DNA from: an uncultured Lachnospiraceae bacterium
GTDB taxonomy: Bacteria > Bacillota > Clostridia > Lachnospirales > Lachnospiraceae
Reading direction: 5' to 3'
Length of the DNA stretch: 11,965 nucleotides
Assembly: GCA_905236545.1 (NCBI GenBank)
Contig: CAJOQO010000022.1
Coordinates: forward strand, 1 to 11,965
The position numbers and the translations under genes are program-made. This document shows positions 1 to 5,798 of this stretch, in pieces (position 1 is the stretch's first letter; each line of letters begins with the position of its first letter). The notes beneath the pieces were generated by a model. That model made no database searches. It was not told where the DNA came from and worked only from the letters and a program-made list of their open reading frames with translations.

Positions 1-45
1 CCGACCACCTTTTCTGACAGACACAGGGCTCCTGATACAAGCCGC

Positions 46-157
46 CTCTGATCACCAGTCGGCAGGTACAGCACAAGGCCGGAGTGGGCTACAGGTTTGC
101 GATGGGGAAGCCATCCGCAGGCCGGGATGAGACCTGTAACCGTACGGGTGATCAGAG
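46..157 (+). ncRNA. Candidate structured RNA (unidentified class)
   Basis: An 11-nt segment (46-56, CTCTGATCACC) is perfectly complementary to 147-157. Nested inside are a 7-bp helix (90-96 TACAGGT with 132-138 ACCTGTA), a hairpin of about 8 bp (98-105 with 111-119, one bulged C at 116, loop GGAAG), and a short helix (60-63 with 78-81, with a possible T59-G82 wobble). The helices are compatible with one fold. Unpaired positions on the plus strand are rich in A and G, as in many functional RNAs, so plus is preferred, weakly. No terminator follows directly. It may be an independent small RNA, or part of a long leader of the HD-GYP gene if transcription begins before the window. I do not recognise c-di-GMP, cobalamin, TPP or FMN riboswitch cores. 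The raiA-type RNA of Firmicutes is one class to test, but I cannot confirm it. Confidence 0.45.
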
Positions 158-167
158 TATAGAGGGA

Positions 168-195
168 TTTACGTCTACAGGAATCGTGCTATAAT
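168..195 (+). promoter_or_regulatory. Extended -10 promoter for the HD-GYP gene
   Basis: A perfect TATAAT (190-195) is preceded by TGC, giving the TGn extended -10 form. TTTACG at 168-173, 16 bp upstream, is a partial -35 match. The predicted start of transcription near 202 gives a leader of about 130 nt. A small inverted repeat (186-190 with 198-202) overlaps the -10. Confidence 0.6.
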
Positions 196-212
196 GAAGC
201 ACACTTACCTCA

Positions 213-261
213 GGAATGCGTGAACACTCATAATGTGCTGTAACGGGGAATGCGTGAACAC
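213..261 (+). repeat. 15-bp direct repeat in the HD-GYP leader
   Basis: GGAATGCGTGAACAC occurs at 213-227 and again, identically, at 247-261, 34 bp apart start to start. Both copies lie downstream of the predicted transcription start and upstream of the gene. They could be paired operator half-sites, a leader-RNA element or a local duplication. AGCACA (198-203) and TGTGCT (234-239) are complementary across the first copy. Confidence 0.7.
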
Positions 262-333
262 GGAAAACATGCTTCATGACAGGCATCAGGATCATGCCCG
301 GCCAATGAGGAACGGAAATGGAACGGGATCATT

Positions 334-2517
334 ATGAAGGAAAAGAATAAGGCTGCCATATCCAGGAATACGATTGCGCTGCTGCTATGCGGGGTGGGGC
401 TTCTGATCAATCTCGTGGGCGTCAGGATCGCGCTGGGCTTTCATCTACCGTTGTTTCTGGATAACATCGGAAGTGCGCTTGCCGGTGCGCTGGGAGGATA
501 TGTTCCGGGAATCGTGGTCGGATTCCTGACGAATCTCATCAACGGGATCGGTGATGTTACGACGGCTTACTACAGCTCCCTGACCATGTTGATCGCGATC
601 TGTTCCACGTACTTTGCATCGAAAGGGTATTACCGGAAGCTGAGCAAGCTTCCCCTTATCATCATTACTTATGCGCTGATCGGCGGAGGACTGGGCTCCG
701 TGCTTACCTGGGCGCTCTATGGATTCGACTTCGGAACCGGGATCTCCGCGCCGCTTGCGCTCAGGATCTACAACAGCAGCCCGCTCAGCAAGTTCTGGTC
801 ACAGTTTTGCGCGGACATGCTGATCGATCTTCTGGATAAGACGATTACGGTTCTGATTGTAGCCCTTACCCTGCGCCTGCTTCCGGAACGGATCAGGCAG
901 CTGTTTGTCTACAGCGGCTGGAAACAGCGCCCGGTCTCCCTCAAGGGGATGGAGAAAAACATCGAGGGAAAGGGCCGTCACTCCCTGCGAAGAGAGATTA
1001 TCCTGCTGGTGGCAGTTGCGACGATGGTTACCGCCCTGGCTGTCACTGCGATCAGCTTCATTCATTTCCGGAAAGCTTCCATGGAGGAGCAGAAGACGTT
1101 CGCCAGGGGCGTCGTTCAGGTTGTCCGGGAGTCGATCGATCCGGAGAAGATCGATGAATATCTTGAAAAAGGAGAGGCAGTACCGGGATATACCGAATCG
1201 GAATTCGTCCTGAAAAAGCTGATGGACAGTTCGGAATATATCGAATACTGTTATGTTTACCGGATTGAAGAAGACGGGTGTCATGTGGTATTCGACCCGG
1301 ATACCGAGACAGTGCCGGGGGAGGATCCCGGAACCGTCATTCCATTTGACCATGCGTTTGAGGAGTTTCTTCCGGAGCTTCTGGCGGGGAAGCCCATCGA
1401 GCCGGTTACTTCCAATGAGACCTATGGATGGCTGCTGACGGTATATGATCCGATCTATAACGCAGAGGGAAAATGCCAGGCTTACGCCGCGGTTGATATC
1501 AATATGGATCATATCGCGAGAGATGGATATCAGTTCCTGGCGCGGGTGATCTCCCTGTTCCTGGGCTTAATCCTCATGACGCTTACGATCGTGATCTGGC
1601 TGGCGGAGTATCGCGTTATCGTCCCGATCAACAGCATGGCCATGGTGGCGAGCCATGCCGGTTATGAGAATAAGGAGGACCGGATCAGGACGGTTCAGGA
1701 GATTGAGGATCTGGAAATCCATACGGGAGATGAGATAGAGAATCTATATAAGGCGATCGTGATGAATACGCACGATATGGCCGCTACAACCGAAAACATG
1801 GCAATGTATATTGCCCAGATGCAGAAGCAGTCCCAGACGATCGGCAGGCTTCAGAACGGCATGATCCTTGTGCTTGCGGATATGGTGGAGAGCCGTGACC
1901 AGAATACGGGCGAGCATGTCCGCAAGACCGCCGCTTACACAGGGGTGATCATGCGGGAGCTTCGCAGAGAGCATGTGTATGAGGACCAGCTGACGGATGC
2001 ATTTATACAGGATGTGATCGATTCGGCGCCGCTGCACGATGTCGGCAAGATTCAGGTTCCGGATGCGATCCTCAACAAGCCCGGCAAGCTGACGGATGAG
2101 GAATTCGAGATCATGAAGACCCACACGACTGCCGGCAGTGAGATCATCACCAGCGCGATCGACATGGTATCGGAGGACGATTCCGGCTATCTGCAGGAAG
2201 CCCGGAACCTGGCGCATTATCACCATGAGAAATGGAATGGGAAAGGCTATCCGGATGGCCTTTCCGGCACGGATATCCCCCTCTCTGCGCGTATCATGGC
2301 TGTGGCCGATGTGTTTGACGCCCTGGTATCGAAGCGAAGCTATAAGGACGGATTCCCCTTCGAGAAGGCCATGAGCATCATAAAGGAAGGGAGAGGAGAG
2401 CATTTCGATCCGGCGATCGTAGATGCCTTCGTGAATGCGGGCGATGAAGTCAGGCAGATCATGGAGAGCCATATGGGAAGAGAAGAAACCTCTCAGAGGA
2501 ATGGATCTGCAGATTAG
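334..2517 (+). CDS. Membrane HD-GYP c-di-GMP phosphodiesterase with ECF-S-like N-terminus
   Basis: Likely hydrolyses cyclic di-GMP in the cytoplasm in response to a signal sensed at the membrane. Residues 1-190 are strongly hydrophobic, with about five membrane segments, and resemble the substrate-binding (S) component of ECF vitamin transporters. A further membrane segment (about 221-243), an extracytoplasmic region (about 246-400) of CACHE/PAS-like look, and another membrane segment (about 402-424) follow. A HAMP-like linker (about 425-480) and a coiled stretch lead to the HD-GYP domain (about 505-705). Expected catalytic residues are present: H528, H568-D569 in HDVGK, H597, the HHEKWNGKGYP motif at 630-640, and D659. 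The enzyme should therefore be active. The start has only weak Shine-Dalgarno sequence upstream, but the membrane segment begins soon after it. A tandem repeat runs over the stop codon. The sensed ligand is unknown; the transporter-like part could be a sensor only, as no ECF energising genes are in the window. Confidence 0.88.
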   Translation: MKEKNKAAISRNTIALLLCGVGLLINLVGVRIALGFHLPLFLDNIGSALAGALGGYVPGIVVGFLTNLINGIGDVTTAYYSSLTMLIAICSTYFASKGYYRKLSKLPLIIITYALIGGGLGSVLTWALYGFDFGTGISAPLALRIYNSSPLSKFWSQFCADMLIDLLDKTITVLIVALTLRLLPERIRQLFVYSGWKQRPVSLKGMEKNIEGKGRHSLRREIILLVAVATMVTALAVTAISFIHFRKASMEEQKTFARGVVQVVRESIDPEKIDEYLEKGEAVPGYTESEFVLKKLMDSSEYIEYCYVYRIEEDGCHVVFDPDTETVPGEDPGTVIPFDHAFEEFLPELLAGKPIEPVTSNETYGWLLTVYDPIYNAEGKCQAYAAVDINMDHIARDGYQFLARVISLFLGLILMTLTIVIWLAEYRVIVPINSMAMVASHAGYENKEDRIRTVQEIEDLEIHTGDEIENLYKAIVMNTHDMAATTENMAMYIAQMQKQSQTIGRLQNGMILVLADMVESRDQNTGEHVRKTAAYTGVIMRELRREHVYEDQLTDAFIQDVIDSAPLHDVGKIQVPDAILNKPGKLTDEEFEIMKTHTTAGSEIITSAIDMVSEDDSGYLQEARNLAHYHHEKWNGKGYPDGLSGTDIPLSARIMAVADVFDALVSKRSYKDGFPFEKAMSIIKEGRGEHFDPAIVDAFVNAGDEVRQIMESHMGREETSQRNGSAD

Positions 2518-2543
2518 TGATTTGATCTGCAGATTAATGACTT
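2504..2543 (+). repeat. 20-bp tandem duplication spanning the HD-GYP stop codon
   Basis: GATCTGCAGATTAGTGATTT (2504-2523) is followed directly by GATCTGCAGATTAATGACTT (2524-2543), 18 of 20 identical. The first copy contains the TAG stop (2515-2517). Each copy contains the palindrome ATCTGCAGAT. Confidence 0.85.
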
Positions 2544-2554
2544 GATGATACCAG

Positions 2555-2593
2555 CGCCAAAAGCGCGGAACAGTCCGTAATCGACTTTTGGCG
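2555..2593. repeat. Nested inverted repeat, 9-bp outer stem
   Basis: CGCCAAAAG (2555-2563) pairs with CTTTTGGCG (2585-2593). Inside, CGGA-acag-TCCG can form a second small hairpin. It lies between two convergent genes. The A/T run sits inside the stem and no T-run follows, so it is not a textbook intrinsic terminator, although it could still stop or stabilise transcripts. Confidence 0.6.
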
Positions 2594-2610
2594 GGTTAGC
2601 GATACTTTCC

Positions 2611-2684
2611 GGCAGCGCCCGGTGAAAAACCTTACACAGACCTTATACGGCCACCTGTGCGCGGTATTTTCACCGGGCGCTGTC
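2611..2684. repeat. Nested inverted repeat, 16-bp perfect outer stem
   Basis: CAGCGCCCGGTGAAAA (2613-2628) is perfectly complementary to 2667-2682, extended by a G-C and a G-U pair at 2611-2612/2683-2684. The 38-nt interior holds CACAG (2635-2639) paired with CTGTG (2655-2659). It lies 32 bp past the minus-strand gene end and about 95 bp past the plus-strand gene end. It may be a bidirectional stop or RNA-stabilising structure, but lacks a trailing T-run on either strand. Confidence 0.65.
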
Positions 2685-2716
2685 ATTTCGCAGAATATCT
2701 CAGGAGCTATCACGCA

Positions 2717-3895
2717 TTACTCATCATCCTCATCGTCGTCATCATCCTCATAGCCGTCATCGATCCCGTCGTCGACATCGTCGTCATCATCGTCAACGTT
2801 CGTGTGAACAGCGAGCACATGATTGCGGTAATCGGTACCGGGCTCGAACCACTGGCCGCAGTACTCACACTGTATCATATCCTCCGAATCATCATCATCG
2901 ACACCCGTATGGGCAGCGAATACATGATTGCGGTAATCATTGCCGGCATGGAACCACTGATGGCAGTATTCACACTGCACCAGATCCGATTCCCCTGTTC
3001 CGGGGTTGCTGGTTGTGAAGGAATCGCCTCCGGCTGAGGTCAGGCGGTCTGTGGTTTCCCAGGTGTACTTCACGTTGTTGGCGTCATACCACTGTCCATC
3101 GGTGCACAGGTAGATCGTGACCGGCGTTCCGCTCATCGCGTAGACGGTTGTCACGGTTCCTGTACGCTGGGGAGCAGATCCGGAAGCAGCCGGTGCGGCC
3201 GTGGAACCGGCGGAGGCTCCTGCAGGCGGTGTATCGGAGAGGAACTGGGAGGAGACGAATCCTGTCCCGTTTCCAAACGCGATCTGGTACCATCCGGTAT
3301 CCTTTCCATCCCGCTGGACGGAACCGGTAATCTTTACGGCATCTCCGGTTACGGCTCCCCCAAGAACCGAATCATCGGTGGAGCAACCCGATCTGATGTA
3401 CAGATAGTCTCCGGTTACGTACATGGTCTTGTCCATAGGAGTGATAGAGATCTGACCGGTGGCGGGCGGTTCGCTTCCTCCTGTTTTTACTGCCGTTTTT
3501 GTGTCATACTTGAGCACCTTCGCAGAGAGAATACTGGTCGTGATCTCGGAGGTCTTGGAAGCGTCGACGACCGATCCCGTGATCAGGAAGACTTCATTCT
3601 GCGTAGAATAGGCAGCCTGGAATACATTGACATAGTGGTCATCCGCCACTGTGATGTCCGGCAGCTTTTCCCCGTTGGCGTAATGCTCTATGGTAAGTGT
3701 GTTGGCGCCGTCGCTGAGGACGATCCATTTTGTCGGATCTTCCACAACCTTCCAGCTTTCGCTCGGAAGATCGATGGACAGAACGCCATTATCCGCAGTA
3801 TAGGTCTCAGCCGGGGCCGGCACTGACAGACAGATCACGCCGGTGCACACGGCAGCGGCCAGAGCGCATCGCTTCAGTAAATGATTCAGCTTCAT
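2717..3895 (-). CDS. Secreted SH3-domain protein with two C2H2 zinc-finger-like repeats and acidic tail
   Basis: Probably exported and acting at the cell surface; exact role unknown. A Sec signal peptide (residues 1-29, cleavage likely after A-P-A) is followed by an unrecognised domain (about 30-140), a bacterial SH3-like domain (about 158-221, with motifs LYIRSG and GWYQI...GFVSSQFL), an Ala/Ser/Pro-rich linker (222-245) and a short domain (247-285). Then come two repeats: C308-x2-C311-x12-H324-x4-H329 and C343-x2-C346-x12-H359-x4-H364. These match the classical C2H2 zinc-finger spacing, including F at C+4 and an aromatic two residues before the first His pair position. The final 25 residues are nearly all Asp/Glu and may bind cations. 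A good Shine-Dalgarno (AAAGGAG, 7 nt spacing) supports the start. A TATAAT lies at 3914-3919 on the minus strand, but so close that the leader would be only about 12 nt. Confidence 0.85.
   Translation of the reverse strand: MKLNHLLKRCALAAAVCTGVICLSVPAPAETYTADNGVLSIDLPSESWKVVEDPTKWIVLSDGANTLTIEHYANGEKLPDITVADDHYVNVFQAAYSTQNEVFLITGSVVDASKTSEITTSILSAKVLKYDTKTAVKTGGSEPPATGQISITPMDKTMYVTGDYLYIRSGCSTDDSVLGGAVTGDAVKITGSVQRDGKDTGWYQIAFGNGTGFVSSQFLSDTPPAGASAGSTAAPAASGSAPQRTGTVTTVYAMSGTPVTIYLCTDGQWYDANNVKYTWETTDRLTSAGGDSFTTSNPGTGESDLVQCEYCHQWFHAGNDYRNHVFAAHTGVDDDDSEDMIQCEYCGQWFEPGTDYRNHVLAVHTNVDDDDDDVDDGIDDGYEDDDDDEDDE
2798..2977 (-). repeat. 105-bp-period duplication encoding two zinc-finger-like units
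   Basis: The two CxxC...HxxxxH units (residues 307-331 and 342-366) are 35 codons apart. They share the residues C-E-Y-C, Q-W-F and D-Y-R-N-H-V, and their DNA is also highly similar (for example GATTACCGCAATCATGT in both). This points to a fairly recent internal duplication. Each unit is followed by a run of Asp codons (GAT/GAC). Confidence 0.85.
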
Positions 3896-3947
3896 GTTGT
3901 AGCTCCTTTCTTAATTATATACTCCGATAAGATGTCTTTTATTCAGA

Positions 3948-3976
3948 AGGAAGCGCTGTTTAGATCAGCGCTTCCT
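3948..3976 (-). terminator. Hairpin, likely terminator of the 4089-4781 gene
   Basis: AGGAAGCGCTG (3948-3958) pairs perfectly with CAGCGCTTCCT (3966-3976) around a 7-nt loop: an 11-bp GC-rich stem. It lies downstream of the minus-strand cystatin-like gene and upstream of the SH3/zinc-finger gene. The following minus-strand bases are T-poor, so termination strength is uncertain. It could instead be an operator for the downstream gene. Confidence 0.5.
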
Positions 3977-4088
3977 GAGAATACATACGATGATACGACT
4001 TTTGTACCATAAAGGTCAATATACTTCCATGCGGCTGCCGCAAAGTGGTCAGGGTGTGGCCTGTAACTGAGCGGCAGACGTTTTGGGG

Positions 4089-4781
4089 TCAGGGACAGTA
4101 AGACTCCAGGCTGAACGGATCAACCGATTCCACGGTGGCCTTGTTTTTCAGATCGTTGTATAGATCCAGAATGTACAGATCCGAGGTGCCATGTCCCTTA
4201 CCGTAGCACAGGATCCGGTAATTCGTGCCTTCCACAGGCTGTGTCCCGAGAAGTGCGACCGGCCGGAGATCCAGGCCGACGTATTTTTTCAGAGCCTTCT
4301 TGAAGACCTTCCGCGCATCCGCAGGGAGCGCGTTCAGATCCTTCTTCTGAGGAAGGATCACCGGCTCGCTGTCATCGTCACTGCTGCGCGCTTCCTCATT
4401 GAGCTCAGGCTCGCTGATGCTCAGCTTTCTTATGGTGACGGCAGATACCTTTTTCTCCGTCTTATTCCTTACGGTAACGATACACCAGTATGACTCCGGC
4501 TTTTTCGGTTTTGTCCCGAGCGTTTTGCCCTGGCACAGATAGATCGTATCGGCACCCTCTTCCGTGCTTTCGGCGAGAAGTGCCACCGGGGTAAAAGCAG
4601 AACTGATGTACTTTTTTACATTCTTTTTGTAGGTTTTCTTCTGTGCCTTCGTAAGGAAGGAGTATTGCGCCTTGCTCAGTTCCCAGCCTCCTGTATCCGA
4701 AGCGTACGCAGCGATGCCGGTTCCCGCCAGAACAAGGCACGTTGCCAGAAGCAGCCGCAATAGTGCTTTCACTCTTTTCAT
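4089..4781 (-). CDS. Secreted protein with duplicated cystatin-like domain
   Basis: Exported protein of unknown role. A Sec signal peptide covers about residues 1-27 (A-Y-A before S28). The mature part holds two similar units of roughly 75-80 residues, about 42-123 and 150-226, joined by an acidic linker (S-S-D-D-D). Both contain a K-rich helix, then PVALL, then a G-T-containing turn, Y-x-L-C or R-I-L-C-x-G-K, and a final strand pair. The second unit reads Q181-P-V-E-G185-T-N-Y, which fits the QxVxG signature of cystatin inhibitory loops; the first unit has lost it (STEEG). A cystatin-like fold is therefore a reasonable guess, protease inhibition only a speculation. GGGAGG with 7-8 nt spacing supports the start. 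Its promoter (4882-4890) lies in a region shared with the divergent HdeD-like gene. Confidence 0.75.
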   Translation of the reverse strand: MKRVKALLRLLLATCLVLAGTGIAAYASDTGGWELSKAQYSFLTKAQKKTYKKNVKKYISSAFTPVALLAESTEEGADTIYLCQGKTLGTKPKKPESYWCIVTVRNKTEKKVSAVTIRKLSISEPELNEEARSSDDDSEPVILPQKKDLNALPADARKVFKKALKKYVGLDLRPVALLGTQPVEGTNYRILCYGKGHGTSDLYILDLYNDLKNKATVESVDPFSLESYCP

Positions 4782-4881
4782 TCTCTTACCTCCCGGTTTA
4801 TCCTGAGTACAATGCGATGATCCGGAATGGGATTACTGTCATTCCGTTATGATTATCGCCGTCTGGTATCATTCTTTTGTT

Positions 4882-4890
4882 ATTATAACA
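4882..4890 (-). promoter_or_regulatory. Extended -10 promoter of the cystatin-like gene
   Basis: On the minus strand the sequence reads ATGTTATAAT: a perfect TATAAT (4887 to 4882) with TG one base upstream. No good -35 is visible, which fits an extended -10 or activator-dependent promoter. The leader of about 95 nt contains a 7-bp hairpin (CGGAATG 4823-4829 with CATTCCG 4840-4846). Confidence 0.6.
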
Positions 4891-4920
4891 TGAATCTTCC
4901 TGACTGGTGCCCCGGATCTG

Positions 4921-4981
4921 TGACTTTCGCACGAATAATCGCATTCGGAATCCAATCTGATAATCGAAACTGCAAAAGTCA
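4921..4981. promoter_or_regulatory. Inverted half-sites shared by two divergent promoters
   Basis: TGACTTTCGCA (4921-4931) and TGCAAAAGTCA (4971-4981) are inverted copies, 10 of 11 matching. Their midpoint, 4951, is also the midpoint between the two divergent TATAAT boxes (4882-4887 and 5015-5020), so each half-site stands at the same distance from its own promoter, just upstream of where a -35 would be. This is the expected layout of an activator or common regulator serving both genes. Apart from these signals, the 325-bp gap 4782-5106 shows no gene. Confidence 0.55.
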
Positions 4982-5011
4982 TTGATTTGCTAGCCATGTA
5001 TCTGCCATTTA

Positions 5012-5020
5012 TGTTATAAT
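5012..5020 (+). promoter_or_regulatory. Extended -10 promoter of the HdeD-like gene
   Basis: ATGTTATAAT (5011-5020) contains a perfect TATAAT with TG one base upstream; no clear -35 at normal spacing. The predicted leader (from about 5027) contains a small hairpin, GTTTCAT (5037-5043) with ATGAAAC (5059-5065), followed by a strong ribosome site AAAGGAGG (about 5091-5098). Confidence 0.65.
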
Positions 5021-5106
5021 CGCTTTCATGCAGTGTGTTTCATCCTATTAACAGAGGAATGAAACTTTATACAGTTACATTTTTTAAATAAAGGAGGAAA
5101 AGGGTT

Positions 5107-5619
5107 ATGACTGTACTGTGTGTTTTACTTGGAATACTGTTGATCTGCGGGGGGATCGCCTGCCTGTGCACGCCGCTGGCGACGCTTCTGGCTGCGGGTT
5201 ACCTGATCGGTGTGGCCCTGCTGGTCTTCGGTATCGTTGGTATCGTTCGCGGAATCAGAGAAAAGGCGGATGCGCTGGAATGGATCTGCAACATCCTGGC
5301 TGTGATCATTGGTATCATCGCTGTGGTTCGCGGTGAGAGTTCCCTCGTGTTCGGTTCGCTTCTGGTCATCCTTCTGTCGGTATTCTTCCTTGTGGAAGGC
5401 GTGTCGCAGATCGTGATTGGAATCAAGACAAGAAAAGAAAACAGCATGTGGTTCCTCAGCCTGATCGTGGGAATCCTCTGCGTGATCCTGGGTATCATCT
5501 CTCTGCTGCATCCGGGCTTCGCTGCTGTTCTTGAGGGAGTACTGATCGGTGTTGCCATCATCATGGTGGGTATCAGCCTGATTTCCTTCGGGATCAATGG
5601 CGGTCAGGAGGAAGCCTGA
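5107..5619 (+). CDS. HdeD/DUF308-family membrane protein
   Basis: A 170-residue integral membrane protein made almost wholly of six hydrophobic segments (about 2-22, 26-50, 57-75, 80-106, 113-133, 137-163), arranged as three similar two-helix units with repeated G-I-x-x-I-V-x-G motifs. Short charged loops (REKAD, KTRKEN) separate the units. Length and pattern fit the HdeD/DUF308 family; HdeD of Escherichia coli (about 190 residues) is linked to acid resistance, but most family members have no known function. The start follows AAAGGAGG with 9 nt spacing. It is apparently monocistronic: own extended -10 promoter, strong terminator 80 bp after the stop. The divergent, symmetric promoter suggests co-regulation with the cystatin-like secreted protein, so an envelope-related role is plausible. 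Confidence 0.85.
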   Translation: MTVLCVLLGILLICGGIACLCTPLATLLAAGYLIGVALLVFGIVGIVRGIREKADALEWICNILAVIIGIIAVVRGESSLVFGSLLVILLSVFFLVEGVSQIVIGIKTRKENSMWFLSLIVGILCVILGIISLLHPGFAAVLEGVLIGVAIIMVGISLISFGINGGQEEA

Positions 5620-5672
5620 CCGGAAGGAAGCTCCGGTAATGGCTGAGACTGCCGGGAAAGAAAAACCGGAAC

Positions 5673-5699
5673 GGCAGGAAAGACAGGAAAGACAGGATA
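5673..5699 (+). repeat. 9-bp tandem triplet before the terminator
   Basis: GGCAGGAAA, GACAGGAAA and GACAGGATA stand in a row between the HdeD-like stop codon and its terminator. No coding meaning is likely. Confidence 0.7.
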
Positions 5700-5725
5700 A
5701 AGGTGCAGAGGGCTGCACCTTTTTT
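5699..5725 (+). terminator. Intrinsic terminator of the HdeD-like gene
   Basis: AAAGGTGCAG (5699-5708) pairs with CTGCACCTTT (5713-5722) around an AGGG loop, and is followed by an unbroken T-run to 5725. A canonical rho-independent terminator that separates this gene from the GGDEF gene. Confidence 0.92.
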
Positions 5726-5798
5726 CTGATATCAGGAAAGGAATGTTATCGTTCATGGCCTGTGGGAAAGGAACCGTGGACCGTAACAAGGGGATTGG

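Noticed and set aside
20..130. Possible c-di-GMP (GEMM) riboswitch because of ACACAGGGC and a c-di-GMP gene downstream
   Set aside because: The rest of the GEMM consensus (GAAA tetraloop, GGACGCAAAGCC-like core) is not present.
925..935. CAGCGCCCGGT inside the HD-GYP gene matching an arm of the 2611-2684 inverted repeat
   Set aside because: An 11-bp match in coding sequence without the partner arm; most likely chance.
2555..2684. Insertion-sequence ends
   Set aside because: No transposase gene or target duplication lies near, and arms face each other over only tens of bases.
2657..3037. Plus-strand frame of 126 codons with apparent transmembrane stretches
   Set aside because: The hydrophobic runs are the reverse complement of the Asp-codon runs in the SH3/zinc-finger gene, so the membrane look is an artefact.
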